Shown here piece after piece: positions 20,060 through 28,820 of a DNA stretch of 64,000 nt. The notes under the pieces are model-generated. The model had not been told where the DNA came from. It made no database searches and worked only from the letters and a program-made list of their open reading frames with translations. Origin of the DNA: Pseudomonas khorasanensis (lineage in GTDB: Bacteria; Pseudomonadota; Gammaproteobacteria; Pseudomonadales; Pseudomonadaceae); contig NZ_JABWQP020000004.1 in assembly GCF_014268505.2 (NCBI RefSeq), positions 186,001-250,000 of the forward strand, written 5' to 3'. Both the position numbers and the translations under genes were made by a program. Positions within the stretch are counted from its first letter, which is position 1. Every line of letters begins with the position of its first letter.

Positions 20060-21625
20060 TTAGCGGCTCAGATACATCCGCGTTGTGAGCAGATAAACCG
20101 GCAACCCTGAGACCAGAATCAACAGCGCCGCATAAGGCGCCGCTGCCGCAAACTCGACATTCGCCGTATGCGCCCAGACTTCGGTCGCCAGCGTATTCAG
20201 CCCGGTCGGGCTTAGTAACAAGGTTGCCGTCAGCTCCTTCATCGCATCGAGAAACACCAACGCAAACGCTGCCCCCAATGCTGGGAAAATGATCGGCAAC
20301 GTCACCCTGCAAAACGCCGTGAGCGACGAAGCGCCCAGCGTCCGCGCCGCTTCTTCCAGCTGCGGCGCAGCCTTGTTCAGCGCCGTGCGGATCGGTGCCT
20401 GAGCCAACGGCAGAAACAGCAGTGCATAGGCGATCAGCAGCAGTCCCGAGGTCTGATACAGCACCGGCACGTAATGCAGGGCGAAATACACCAGCGTCAG
20501 AGCAATCACCAACCCCGGCAGCGCGTGAAGCAAATAAGGCAAGCGTTCGGCCCAGATCGCCAACTGACCTTTATAGCGCACTACCAGCAATCCCACCGGT
20601 ACGGCCAGCACCAGGCACAGCGCCGCGCCGCCCAGCGACAATGCCAGCGACGACAACAGCGCTTCGCTAATCGCCGCCACCGGGAAGGCTGCCGATGAAC
20701 CGACCGCCAGCCAGTACGCCAGCATCCCCAGCGGTATCCCGCTGCCGATAATTGCCAACGCCAGACAATACAGCTGACCGAGCGCAGCCCACCGCCCGAG
20801 TCGCACTTGTTCAGCCTGTCGCGCCGCGCCCTGGCCGGTGCGCACATGCCGGCCCTTGCCGCGCACTCTCAACTCCAGCCACAGCAGCATCAAACACAGC
20901 GCCAACAAGACGGCCGAGAGCATCGCCGCGTTGGCGTTGCTGAATTCCAGTTCGAATTGCTGATAGATCGCGGTGGTAAAGGTTTGCAGGCCAATGATCG
21001 AAAGCGCGCCGAATTCCACCAGCATATGCAAGGCAATCAAAAGCGAGCCGGCCAGCAGCGATGGCCACAGCAGTGGAAGGGTGACGCGAAAAAACACACC
21101 CCAGCGATTCTGCCCCAGCGTACGTGCGGATTCTTCGAGTGAGGGATCAAGGTTGCGCAGGGTGGCTGCGACCGGCAGAAAGATCAGCGGATACTTCGAC
21201 AGGCTCATCACCAGAATGGCGCCGCCGAGGCCTTCGAACTGTGCGCTCAGCGACACCCAGGTGAAGCTGCTGACGAAGGCCGGCACCGCAAACGGCAGGC
21301 ACAGGATCACACCCCACAGGCGTCGGCCGGGCAAGTTGCTGCGCTCCAGCAGCCAGGCGAGTGATAGACCGACCACGCCGCAAGTGATGGTCACGCCCAC
21401 CATCAGTGCCAACGTATTTCGCAACAGACCAAACACATACGGGCGCCACAACAAGTGCAGCGCCTCGGCCCAGCCGGCCTGCCAGGCTTTCAATCCGACA
21501 TAGGCGAGTGGCAGCAGGCTCATGACCACAAGCAGCAACACCGGCAGCACCAGCCAGATCGACGGCCGTTTACTTTTTGGCACGTAACCCCCGCGCGCGG
21601 CGGGGGCCGATAACGATGTTGCCAT
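20060..21625 (-). CDS. Iron(III)-type ABC transporter permease, FbpB/SfuB-like
   Basis: This 521-residue inner-membrane protein has about twelve membrane segments in two homologous halves, each with a binding-protein-dependent permease loop (for example EESARTLGQNRWGVFFRVTLPLLWPS and EEAARTLGASSLTAFCRVTLPIIFPA regions, quoted by their ends EESARTLG and EEAARTLG). Fused two-half permeases of this kind belong to ferric-iron and related importers. It starts where the binding-protein gene ends (one shared base), so the two are one operon. No ATPase gene is adjacent, so a subunit encoded elsewhere must power it. Iron as substrate is inferred from the family and the Fur-like site upstream. Confidence 0.85.
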   Translation of the reverse strand: MATSLSAPAARGGYVPKSKRPSIWLVLPVLLLVVMSLLPLAYVGLKAWQAGWAEALHLLWRPYVFGLLRNTLALMVGVTITCGVVGLSLAWLLERSNLPGRRLWGVILCLPFAVPAFVSSFTWVSLSAQFEGLGGAILVMSLSKYPLIFLPVAATLRNLDPSLEESARTLGQNRWGVFFRVTLPLLWPSLLAGSLLIALHMLVEFGALSIIGLQTFTTAIYQQFELEFSNANAAMLSAVLLALCLMLLWLELRVRGKGRHVRTGQGAARQAEQVRLGRWAALGQLYCLALAIIGSGIPLGMLAYWLAVGSSAAFPVAAISEALLSSLALSLGGAALCLVLAVPVGLLVVRYKGQLAIWAERLPYLLHALPGLVIALTLVYFALHYVPVLYQTSGLLLIAYALLFLPLAQAPIRTALNKAAPQLEEAARTLGASSLTAFCRVTLPIIFPALGAAFALVFLDAMKELTATLLLSPTGLNTLATEVWAHTANVEFAAAAPYAALLILVSGLPVYLLTTRMYLSR

Positions 21626-22635
21626 CAGTTCAGGCCAACTTCGCGTTCCAGCTCCAGTGCTTCTTCGGCGTTGCCAAGGTCGGCCGGCGTGACGTCTGGC
21701 GCTTCCAGCTCACTGAACGGCTTGAGGCCGCGATCCGATTCCATGCCTTTATGCAGCGGATATTCGGCCGTCGTCTGGGTGATCACACGCTGTCCTTCTT
21801 CGCTGGCCATAAAGGCCAGGAATTGCTGAGCTTCCTTTGGATGTTTACTGGACTTCAACACGGCAGCGCTGGATACGGTGATCAAGCCGCCCGCGTCACC
21901 GCCAGTGAAGTAATGCAGTCTGGAATCAAGCTTGCCCTTCTCGCGTTGCAGGGCAAACCAGTAATAGTTGTTTACCAGCACTGTAGCGACTTCGCCGTTT
22001 TCCACGGCTTTGAGGGCGACCATGTTGTTGCTGTAGGTCTTGCCGAATGCGCGCAAGCCGGTCAGCCATTCTTCAGCGGCGTCGCGACCGTGCATTTTGA
22101 TGATTGCGACAGCCTGCTCCTGAAAGGCACCACTGGTCGGGACAAAGCCGACCTTGCCCTGCCACTGCGGCTCAGAGAACTCCATGATCGATTTGGGCAG
22201 GTCTTTCTCATCGATCAGTTTAGGGTTGAACGCAACAACGCGAACCCGGGCGGTGACGCCGATCCAGGTGCCGTTGGCGGCCACGTACTTTTCCGGCAGC
22301 ACGGCCAGAGTGGCGTCATCGGCTTTGGCCAGCAGGCCTTGCTCACCCAGATTGTTCAGCGGTGGCGACTCTTCGGTGTAGATCACGTCGGCAGGGGAGC
22401 GGTCGCCCTCTTCGATAATCTGGCTGGCGAGCTGATTGCTGCTGCCCTTGCGCACGTTGACGTGAATGCCGGTCCTGGCTTCGAACGCCTTGGCAATCGC
22501 GTCGCCGACTTCCTTGTGCTGGCCGTTGTAAAGAGTCAGGGAAACCGCATCGGCAGCCTGGGTGAGGGGAGTGGCGAGTGCCAGGCCGAGGAGGGTGAAG
22601 GTCAGGCCTCGGCGCAGGGTATTTCGAAACGTCAT
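21625..22635 (-). CDS. Iron(III)-type ABC transporter substrate-binding protein, FbpA-like
   Basis: This 336-residue protein has an N-terminal signal peptide (MTFRNTLRRGLTFTLLGLAL... cleaved near TQAADA) and the periplasmic binding fold of the ferric-binding family: SLTLYNGQHKEVGDAIAKAF at the start, ADVIYTEESP, and the tyrosine pair NNYYWFAL that in FbpA proteins coordinates iron. It is first in a two-gene operon with the permease. A Fur-box-like palindrome lies 38 bp upstream of the start. Ferric iron is the likely ligand; another oxyanion-bound metal cannot be excluded. Confidence 0.85.
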   Translation of the reverse strand: MTFRNTLRRGLTFTLLGLALATPLTQAADAVSLTLYNGQHKEVGDAIAKAFEARTGIHVNVRKGSSNQLASQIIEEGDRSPADVIYTEESPPLNNLGEQGLLAKADDATLAVLPEKYVAANGTWIGVTARVRVVAFNPKLIDEKDLPKSIMEFSEPQWQGKVGFVPTSGAFQEQAVAIIKMHGRDAAEEWLTGLRAFGKTYSNNMVALKAVENGEVATVLVNNYYWFALQREKGKLDSRLHYFTGGDAGGLITVSSAAVLKSSKHPKEAQQFLAFMASEEGQRVITQTTAEYPLHKGMESDRGLKPFSELEAPDVTPADLGNAEEALELEREVGLN

Positions 22636-22672
22636 TCGCAGGGTTCCTCACTGTCGCATTGCAAAATCTTGC

Positions 22673-22691
22673 AACAATGATAAACGATATT
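22673..22691 (-). promoter_or_regulatory. Candidate Fur box before the iron-type ABC operon
   Basis: AACAATGATAAACGATATT matches the 19-bp consensus GATAATGATAATCATTATC at 13 positions, and the longer 22673-22694 stretch is an imperfect palindrome with AACAAT and ATTGTT ends. Its place upstream of the FbpA-like gene fits iron repression. Confidence 0.6.
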
Positions 22692-22729
22692 GTTTCTCAT
22701 GTGCGCCTTGTGAGGCGACTGGCGATCGT

Positions 22730-22812
22730 GTAGGCGCTGTCGAAGGCTGCGATCTTGTTTTTGATTGTCAGGAAAAAACAAGGTCAGGGATCGCAGCCTC
22801 GTTGCACTCGTC
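22730..22812. repeat. Inverted REP-like pair (GTAGGAGCTG family)
   Basis: The arms GTAGGCGCTGTCGAAGGCTG (from 22730) and its approximate complement ending CAGCTCCTAC (to 22812) are separated by about 30 bp that also contain CTTGTTTTT/AAAAACAAG pairing. It belongs to the same family as 19982-20056. Confidence 0.6.
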
Positions 22813-22855
22813 AGCTCCTACAGGCGATGAGGAGGATTGCGGAGCGCAGAAACGC

Positions 22856-22880
22856 AAAAACCCGCTTTCGCGGGTTTTTG
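22856..22880 (-). terminator. Terminator of the first tRNA-Leu
   Basis: Read on the minus strand, AAAACCCGCGAAAGCGGGTTTT forms a 9-bp stem with GAAA-type loop and a T-run. It lies about 33 nt after the CCA end of the tRNA at 22913. Confidence 0.8.
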
Positions 22881-22912
22881 TGAAATCCAAGGTCTGAACC
22901 TTGAATTTGAAT

Positions 22913-22999
22913 TGGTGCCCAGAAGAAGACTCGAACTTCCACGACCGTAAGGTCACCAGCACCTGAAGCTGGCGTGTCTACCAATTTCACCATCTGGGC
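22913..22999 (-). tRNA. tRNA-Leu(CAG), copy 1
   Basis: The 87-nt gene runs from GCCCAGA at 22999 to an encoded CCA at 22913. The acceptor stem GCCCAGA/TCTGGGC pairs fully, the D-arm has GGTAGACACG, and the anticodon loop TTCAGGT gives CAG, which reads CUG leucine codons. A long variable arm (GTGACCTTACGGTCG) confirms a class II leucine tRNA. It has its own promoter and terminator. Confidence 0.96.
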
Positions 23000-23034
23000 A
23001 ATCATCGCAAGCGTCACCGCTGTTGATGTGGCGC

Positions 23035-23063
23035 ACTATACGGAGCCGTTTTTGATCTGTAAA
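23035..23063 (-). promoter_or_regulatory. Sigma-70 promoter of tRNA-Leu copy 1
   Basis: On the minus strand TTTACA (23063-23058) and TATAGT (23040-23035) are separated by 17 bp. The same pair with the same spacing precedes copy 2. Confidence 0.75.
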
Positions 23064-23115
23064 CCCCTGATTTAATTTTAATAAATCAGGTTGAGCAAAA
23101 GCTTTCCATGAGATG

Positions 23116-23143
23116 CACAAAACCCGCTTTCGCGGGTTTTGTG
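23116..23143 (-). terminator. Terminator of the second tRNA-Leu
   Basis: CACAAAACCCGC and GCGGGTTTTGTG pair around a short TTTC loop; read on the minus strand a T-tract lies in the descending arm. It is a close copy of the terminator at 22856-22880. Confidence 0.75.
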
Positions 23144-23179
23144 TGAGTCTTGAAACTGATCTAGTCTCAAACTCGAAAT

Positions 23180-23266
23180 TGGTGCCCAGGAGAAGACTCG
23201 AACTTCCACGACCGTAAGGTCACCAGCACCTGAAGCTGGCGTGTCTACCAATTTCACCACCTGGGC
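23180..23266 (-). tRNA. tRNA-Leu(CAG), copy 2
   Basis: The 87-nt gene runs from GCCCAGG at 23266 to the encoded CCA at 23180. It is identical to copy 1 except for a compensated change of the last acceptor pair (A-T to G-C), so the fold is kept. The anticodon is again CAG. It is transcribed toward copy 1 but from a separate promoter. Confidence 0.96.
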
Positions 23267-23302
23267 ATCATCGAAAACGCTTGTGCGTCGTCGATGGCGC
23301 GC

Positions 23303-23331
23303 ACTATACGGAGCGTCTTTTTAACTGTAAA
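23303..23331 (-). promoter_or_regulatory. Sigma-70 promoter of tRNA-Leu copy 2
   Basis: TTTACA (23331-23326) and TATAGT (23308-23303) are separated by 17 bp on the minus strand. The remaining 160 bp up to rnr hold no visible gene. Confidence 0.75.
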
Positions 23332-23491
23332 CCCCTGCTGCGTAAAAAACTGAATTTTTTTACCAGCGGCGTTCAAACCTGTATCAGAGCGTCGATACAG
23401 GGCCTTGTACGCCCTTATGAAGTCGGAAATTTCCCGTTTCACGGCGCCTATGCCAAACTAACCCTTATATAGACAAGGTGAAAACTCTCTA

Positions 23492-26122
23492 ATGGCCGAT
23501 TGGCAGTCCCTCGATCCCGAGGCCGCTCGTGAAGCGGAAAAATATGAAAACCCTATTCCCAGCCGCGAACTGATCCTGGCGCACCTCGCCGATCGGGGTT
23601 CGCCTGCTGCCCGCGAGCAACTGGTCGAAGAGTTTGGTCTGACCACAGAAGACCAGATCGAAGCCCTGCGCCGCCGTTTGCGTGCAATGGAGCGCGACGC
23701 TCAACTGATCTATACCCGCCGTGGCACGTACGCACCCGTAGACAAGCTCGACCTGATCCTGGGCCGCATCAGCGGTCACCGTGACGGCTTCGGCTTCCTG
23801 GTGCCGGACGACGGCAGTGACGACCTGTTCATGAGCCCGGCGCAAATGCGTCTGGTGTTCGACGGTGACCGCGCGCTGGCGCGAGTTTCCGGGCTCGACC
23901 GTCGTGGTCGCCGTGAAGGCGTCATCGTCGAAGTGGTCTCGCGGGCTCACGAAACCATCGTCGGTCGATACTTCGAAGAAGGCGGCATCGGTTTCGTCGT
24001 CGCCGACAACCCGAAGATCCAGCAAGAAGTGCTGGTCACGCCGGGCCGTAACGCCAACGCGAAGATCGGCCAGTTCGTAGAAGTCAAAATCACCCACTGG
24101 CCGACGCCGCGCTTCCAGCCGCAAGGCGATGTGGTTGAAGTGGTCGGCAACTACATGGCGCCGGGCATGGAAATCGATGTCGCTTTGCGGGCATACGATA
24201 TCCCTCACGTCTGGCCTGAAGCGGTGCTCAAAGAAGCCGCCAAGCTCAAGCCCGAAGTTGAAGAGAAAGACAAAGAAAAGCGCATCGATCTGCGTCACTT
24301 GCCTTTCGTGACCATCGACGGCGAAGACGCGCGCGACTTCGATGACGCGGTTTATTGCGAAGCCAAACCGGGCAAGCTGCGCCTGTTTTCCGGTGGCTGG
24401 AAGTTGTACGTGGCCATCGCCGACGTCTCCAGCTATGTGAAGATCGGTTCGGCGCTGGACAACGAATCCCAGGTTCGCGGCAACTCCGTGTATTTCCCGG
24501 AGCGCGTGATCCCGATGCTTCCGGAGCAGCTGTCCAACGGCTTGTGCTCGCTGAACCCGCACGTCGATCGCCTGGCCATGGTTTGCGAGATGACCATCTC
24601 GAAAACCGGCGAAATGACTGATTATTGCTTCTACGAAGCGGTGATCCACTCCCATGCACGCCTGACCTACAACAAAGTCAGTGCGATGCTGGAGACGCCG
24701 AAACTTACCGAAGCGCGCCAGCTTCGCGGTGAGTACAACGATGTTCTGCCGCACCTCAAGCAGCTTTACGCGCTTTACAAAGTACTGCTGGGTGCTCGTC
24801 ACGTGCGTGGCGCGATTGATTTCGAAACGCAGGAAACCCGGATCATCTTCGGCTCCGAGCGCAAGATCGCGGAAATCCGTCCGACTGTTCGTAACGATGC
24901 GCACAAACTCATTGAGGAATGCATGCTGGCGGCCAACGTGGCCACTGCTGAATTCCTCAAGAAACACGAAATCCCTGCGTTGTATCGCGTCCACAACGGT
25001 CCGCCACCGGAGCGTCTGGAAAAACTGCGCGCCTTCCTTGGTGAGCTCGGTCTGTCTTTGCACAAAGGTAAAGAGGGGCCGTCGCCGAAGGATTATCAGG
25101 CCTTGCTGGCAAGCATCAAGGATCGTCCCGATTTCCATCTGATCCAGACGGTGATGCTGCGTTCGTTGAGCCAGGCGGTGTACAGCGCCGATAACCAGGG
25201 TCACTTCGGCCTGAATTACGAAGCCTATACCCACTTCACCTCGCCGATCCGTCGTTACCCGGACCTGCTCACGCACCGCGCGATCCGCAGCGTGATCCAT
25301 TCGAAGCAGGATACCCCGCACGTACGTCGTGCCGGTGCGATGACCATTCCGAAGGCGCGCATTTATCCGTACGACGAAGCCGCCCTGGAGCAGCTCGGCG
25401 AGCAATGCTCGATGAGTGAGCGCCGTGCCGACGAAGCGACCCGCGACGTTGTGAACTGGCTCAAGTGCGAGTTCATGAAAGATCGCGTCGGCGAGTCCTT
25501 CCCGGGCGTAATCACTGCGGTAACCGGTTTTGGCCTGTTCGTCGAACTGACTGATATCTACGTCGAAGGCCTGGTGCACGTCACCGCGCTGCCGGGTGAT
25601 TACTACCACTTCGATCCTGTGCATCACCGCCTGGCGGGCGAGCGCACCGGTCGCAGCTTCCGTCTCGGCGATACCGTTGAAGTGCGGGTCATGCGCGTTG
25701 ACCTTGATGAACGCAAGATTGACTTCGAGATGGCGGAAAAAACCATCAGCGCGCCAATCGGTCGCAAAAAGCGTGGTGCTGAAACCGCTGCGCCTGCGGC
25801 CAAAACTGCCGCAGAGCCAGCTCCGGCAAAAGCCGCCGGTCGTCGCCCGGCGAAAGAGAAGGCTGCCGAAGCCTATCGCCCGAGCGACGCTGTGGCGAAA
25901 AACGCCGAGTTGCGCAAAAGCCGTGAAATGAAGAAAGCTCTGCTTTCTGACGCCAAAAACGGTGGTAAAGCGGCGTCCGGGGGAAAGACCGGACGGTCGG
26001 CGCCTGAGACGGCCGCCGGCGGCAAGCCAGCCAAACCGAGCAAACACCGTAAAGGCCCGCCTAAAGCGGGTTCCGCTCCAGCCAAAAGTGGCGGGGCGCG
26101 TAAACCGAAGGCGAAGTCATGA
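23492..26122 (+). CDS. rnr: Ribonuclease R
   Basis: RNase R is the processive 3'-5' exoribonuclease that degrades structured RNA and takes part in rRNA quality control. The 876-residue protein has an N-terminal winged-helix region, cold-shock domains, the RNB catalytic domain with the aspartate cluster DARDFDDAVY around residues 280-290, an S1 domain near 650-730 and a long Lys/Ala-rich tail from about 750. The tail is typical of the family and binds RNA. ATG 23492 is preceded by AAGGTGAAAA. The stop overlaps rlmB by 4 nt. Confidence 0.96.
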   Translation: MADWQSLDPEAAREAEKYENPIPSRELILAHLADRGSPAAREQLVEEFGLTTEDQIEALRRRLRAMERDAQLIYTRRGTYAPVDKLDLILGRISGHRDGFGFLVPDDGSDDLFMSPAQMRLVFDGDRALARVSGLDRRGRREGVIVEVVSRAHETIVGRYFEEGGIGFVVADNPKIQQEVLVTPGRNANAKIGQFVEVKITHWPTPRFQPQGDVVEVVGNYMAPGMEIDVALRAYDIPHVWPEAVLKEAAKLKPEVEEKDKEKRIDLRHLPFVTIDGEDARDFDDAVYCEAKPGKLRLFSGGWKLYVAIADVSSYVKIGSALDNESQVRGNSVYFPERVIPMLPEQLSNGLCSLNPHVDRLAMVCEMTISKTGEMTDYCFYEAVIHSHARLTYNKVSAMLETPKLTEARQLRGEYNDVLPHLKQLYALYKVLLGARHVRGAIDFETQETRIIFGSERKIAEIRPTVRNDAHKLIEECMLAANVATAEFLKKHEIPALYRVHNGPPPERLEKLRAFLGELGLSLHKGKEGPSPKDYQALLASIKDRPDFHLIQTVMLRSLSQAVYSADNQGHFGLNYEAYTHFTSPIRRYPDLLTHRAIRSVIHSKQDTPHVRRAGAMTIPKARIYPYDEAALEQLGEQCSMSERRADEATRDVVNWLKCEFMKDRVGESFPGVITAVTGFGLFVELTDIYVEGLVHVTALPGDYYHFDPVHHRLAGERTGRSFRLGDTVEVRVMRVDLDERKIDFEMAEKTISAPIGRKKRGAETAAPAAKTAAEPAPAKAAGRRPAKEKAAEAYRPSDAVAKNAELRKSREMKKALLSDAKNGGKAASGGKTGRSAPETAAGGKPAKPSKHRKGPPKAGSAPAKSGGARKPKAKS

Positions 26123-26883
26123 GTCAGTTGGAAAAAATCTACGGCGTTCACGCGGTAGAAGCGTTGCTGCGTCATCACCCGAAACGCGTCAAGCAGATCT
26201 GGCTGGCGGAAAGTCGCAACGACCCGCGCGTGCAGACCTTGATCGAGCTGGCGAACGAGAATCGCGTCCAGGTCGGCCAGGCCGAGCGCCGCGAAATGGA
26301 CGCCTGGGTTGAAGGCGTGCACCAGGGCGTGGTCGCGGATGTGAGTCCGAGTCAGGTGTGGGGCGAGGCGATGCTCGACGAGTTGCTTGATCGCACCGAA
26401 GGCGCGCCGCTGTTGCTGGTGCTCGACGGCGTGACCGACCCGCACAACCTCGGCGCCTGCCTGCGCTCGGCCGATGCGGCCGGTGCGCTGGCGGTCATCG
26501 TGCCTAAAGACAAGTCTGCAACCTTGACGCCGGTCGTGCGTAAAGTTGCCTGCGGCGCGGCGGAAGTCATTCCGCTCGTAGCGGTGACCAACCTGGCGCG
26601 CACCCTGGAAAAGCTTCAGCAGCGCGGCTTATGGGTCGTCGGCACGGCGGGCGAGGCCGAGGTCAGCATTTATGACCAGGACCTCACCGGCCCGACCATC
26701 CTGATCATGGGCGCCGAAGGCAAAGGCATGCGCCGCCTGACCCGCGAGCACTGCGACTATCTGGTGAACCTGCCGATGGCCGGCAGCGTCAGCAGCCTCA
26801 ACGTTTCGGTGGCGACAGGTGTCTGCCTGTTCGAAGCCCAGCGCCAGCGCGGCGCCAAGGCCAAGGCTGCCGCGAAGAAATAA
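26119..26883 (+). CDS. rlmB: 23S rRNA 2'-O-methyltransferase RlmB
   Basis: RlmB methylates the 2'-hydroxyl of G2251 in 23S rRNA using S-adenosylmethionine. The 254-residue SPOUT protein has the three SpoU motifs: DPHNLGACLRSADA, MGAEGKGM and LPMAGSVSSLNVSVA. The ATG lies in the end of rnr (ATGA overlap), so the two are co-translated. A GTGGGAGC repeat pair follows the stop. Confidence 0.96.
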   Translation: MSQLEKIYGVHAVEALLRHHPKRVKQIWLAESRNDPRVQTLIELANENRVQVGQAERREMDAWVEGVHQGVVADVSPSQVWGEAMLDELLDRTEGAPLLLVLDGVTDPHNLGACLRSADAAGALAVIVPKDKSATLTPVVRKVACGAAEVIPLVAVTNLARTLEKLQQRGLWVVGTAGEAEVSIYDQDLTGPTILIMGAEGKGMRRLTREHCDYLVNLPMAGSVSSLNVSVATGVCLFEAQRQRGAKAKAAAKK

Positions 26884-26899
26884 GCTTCACGCAATCAAC

Positions 26900-26989
26900 T
26901 GTGGGAGCGAGCCTGCTCGCGAAGAGGGAGTGTCAGTCGACGTATTTGTTGTCTGACAGGCCGCATTCGCGAGCAGGCTCGCTCCCACA
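26900..26989. repeat. REPIN-like inverted REP pair
   Basis: TGTGGGAGCGAGCCTGCTCG...GAA at the left end faces its complement ending CTCGCTCCCACA at the right, with a spacer of about 42 bp that itself shows GTCAG/CTGAC pairing. The GTGGGAG ends point outward. This and the rpsF promoter fill the 306-bp gap between rlmB and rpsF. Confidence 0.85.
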
Positions 26990-27042
26990 TTCGGTTACGG
27001 TGTCTGGAAGATCGGTGGTTGTTCAAATATTCACCAATTGCC

Positions 27043-27071
27043 TTGCGCCCCCGCAGTCCCTTCTCTACAAT
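27043..27071 (+). promoter_or_regulatory. Likely promoter of the rpsF operon
   Basis: TTGCGC (27043-27048) and TACAAT (27066-27071) are separated by 17 bp and stand about 119 bp before rpsF. The -10 is good, the -35 weak, as is common for ribosomal-protein genes. The long leader leaves room for autogenous control by S6/S18, but I could not fold it with confidence. Confidence 0.4.
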
Positions 27072-27189
27072 TGCGCCCCTTGCTGTGACGGCAGGCACGC
27101 ATGTGCCCCGCGCCAGCAAGTCCATAAGTGTCATTCACTCCTTGTCTGACCGTTTTTGAGCGGCAGGCTACAACCCGTAAGGAGCATTC

Positions 27190-27612
27190 ATGCGTCATTA
27201 CGAAATCATCTTTCTGGTCCACCCGGATCAGAGCGAGCAAGTCGGCGGCATGGTTGAGCGTTACACCAAGCTGATCGAAGAAGACGGCGGCAAAATCCAC
27301 CGTCTGGAAGATTGGGGCCGTCGTCAACTGGCCTACGCAATCAACAATGTTCACAAGGCTCACTACGTGATGCTGAACGTTGAGTGCACTGGCAAGGCTC
27401 TGGCCGAGCTGGAAGACAACTTCCGCTACAACGATGCAGTGATCCGTAACCTGGTCATCCGTCGCGACGAAGCCGTTACCGGCCAGTCCGAGATGCTCAA
27501 GGCTGAAGAAAACCGCAGTGAGCGCCGTGAGCGTCGCGACCGTCCTGAGCACGAAGGCGCCGAAGGCACCGACAGTGATGACAGCGACAACAGCGATAAC
27601 GCTGACGAGTAA
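27190..27612 (+). CDS. rpsF: 30S ribosomal protein S6
   Basis: S6 binds S18 on the platform of the 30S subunit. The 140-residue protein starts [20 protein letters not shown] and has the ferredoxin-like S6 core, followed by an acidic Asp/Ser-rich tail ending in ...[10 protein letters not shown]. In enterobacteria such tails receive extra glutamates from RimK; that is possible here. First gene of rpsF-rpsR-DUF2232-rplI. Confidence 0.98.
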   Translation: MRHYEIIFLVHPDQSEQVGGMVERYTKLIEEDGGKIHRLEDWGRRQLAYAINNVHKAHYVMLNVECTGKALAELEDNFRYNDAVIRNLVIRRDEAVTGQSEMLKAEENRSERRERRDRPEHEGAEGTDSDDSDNSDNADE

Positions 27613-27641
27613 TCCACGGACCTTATTAAGGAGCCTATCAA

Positions 27642-27872
27642 ATGGCACGTTTCTTCCGTCGTCGTAAATTCTGCCGCTTCACCGCTGAAGACGTGAAAGA
27701 GATCGATTACAAAGATCTCAACACTCTGAAAGCCTACGTATCCGAGACCGGCAAAATCGTTCCAAGCCGCATCACCGGTACCAAAGCTCGTTATCAGCGT
27801 CAGCTGGCCACCGCTATCAAGCGCGCCCGCTTCCTGGCCCTGCTGGCCTACACCGACAGCCACGGCCGCTGA
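27642..27872 (+). CDS. rpsR: 30S ribosomal protein S18
   Basis: S18 is a small, very basic 30S protein that pairs with S6. The 76-residue sequence [13 protein letters not shown]...[27 protein letters not shown]-type end is standard. It lies 29 bp after rpsF with AAGGAG before the ATG. Confidence 0.98.
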
Positions 27873-27908
27873 GACCGGGCAGTCGACAAGTAGCAAAGGA
27901 TTGAATGC

Positions 27909-28802
27909 ATGCGTGCCTTAGCCGAGTTCATCATGCGAGGCCGTATGCAGGCCACTCTTGTAGTGGCCGGGTGTGCAACATTGCCGTTGTTGTATTGGTT
28001 GGGCGCTGCCGCCGGGAGCCTTGTGCTGCTACGGCGCGGATTGATGGACGCCCTGGGCGTTCTGTCACTGGGACTGCTGCCGGCATTGATCTGGTGGTTG
28101 TATGCCGATGACCCACGGGCACTTCTGGTGCTGTTGGGGTCTTCGGGACTTGCGTTGGTTTTGCGCGCAAGTGAGTCCTGGGTTCGCACGCTGCTGGTCA
28201 GCGTAGCGGTAGGAGTGGTGTTTTCAGTGGTGCTCGGGGCTGCGTTTGCAGCCCAGATCGAGATGCTTGCACAGGCCCTTATAAAGGTCATGCCGGCGCT
28301 TCTCGGTGAGACTTACAAGCAATTGTCGGTCGATGAGCAAGCGCGTTTCGCGTCCCTGATTGCACCGGTCCTGACCGGACTGATTGCGGCCTTGTTGCAA
28401 ATCGTCAGCGTGCTGAGCCTGATTGTCGGGCGGCATTGGCAGGCGTTGTTGTACAACCCGGGTGGTTTTGGTCGCGAGTTTCGCGCCATTCGCATCCCGC
28501 TGGGGCCGGCGATGTTACTGCTGGCGTTGATGCTTCTGGGCCCGAATCTCGGCGCACAGATGGCCATGTTGACGCCGTTGTGCAGTGTACCGTTGGTGTT
28601 CGCCGGACTCGCCCTGATTCACGGGCTGGTCGGGCAAAAGCGACTGGCCGGTTTCTGGTTGGTGGGGTTGTACGTCACGCTGCTGTTGTTCATGCAGCTG
28701 ATCTATCCGTTGCTCGTGGTTCTGGCCATTGTCGACAGCCTGATTGATTTTCGCGGTCGTCACGTGTCGAAAGACACCGACAGCGCGAACGGTGAAGGTT
28801 AA
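27909..28802 (+). CDS. DUF2232 membrane protein
   Basis: This 297-residue inner-membrane protein has about eight hydrophobic helices and no recognisable catalytic motif. It is the DUF2232 protein conserved between rpsR and rplI in pseudomonads; its function is unknown to me. ATG 27909 is preceded by AAAGGA. It lies 36 bp after rpsR and 18 bp before rplI, so it is translated from the ribosomal-protein message, which suggests a role linked to growth or envelope expansion. That link is inference. Confidence 0.85.
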   Translation: MRALAEFIMRGRMQATLVVAGCATLPLLYWLGAAAGSLVLLRRGLMDALGVLSLGLLPALIWWLYADDPRALLVLLGSSGLALVLRASESWVRTLLVSVAVGVVFSVVLGAAFAAQIEMLAQALIKVMPALLGETYKQLSVDEQARFASLIAPVLTGLIAALLQIVSVLSLIVGRHWQALLYNPGGFGREFRAIRIPLGPAMLLLALMLLGPNLGAQMAMLTPLCSVPLVFAGLALIHGLVGQKRLAGFWLVGLYVTLLLFMQLIYPLLVVLAIVDSLIDFRGRHVSKDTDSANGEG

Positions 28803-28820
28803 AAGTTAGAGGATTTTCAC

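Noticed and set aside
22811-23260. Short minus-strand open frames over the two tRNA genes (MVKLVDTPASGAGD...)
   Set aside because: They are translations of tRNA-Leu sequence, a well-known artefact.
26900-26989. REP pairs read as Rho-independent terminators
   Set aside because: The arms are imperfect long inverted repeats without T-tracts and recur in many places, so they were annotated as repeats.
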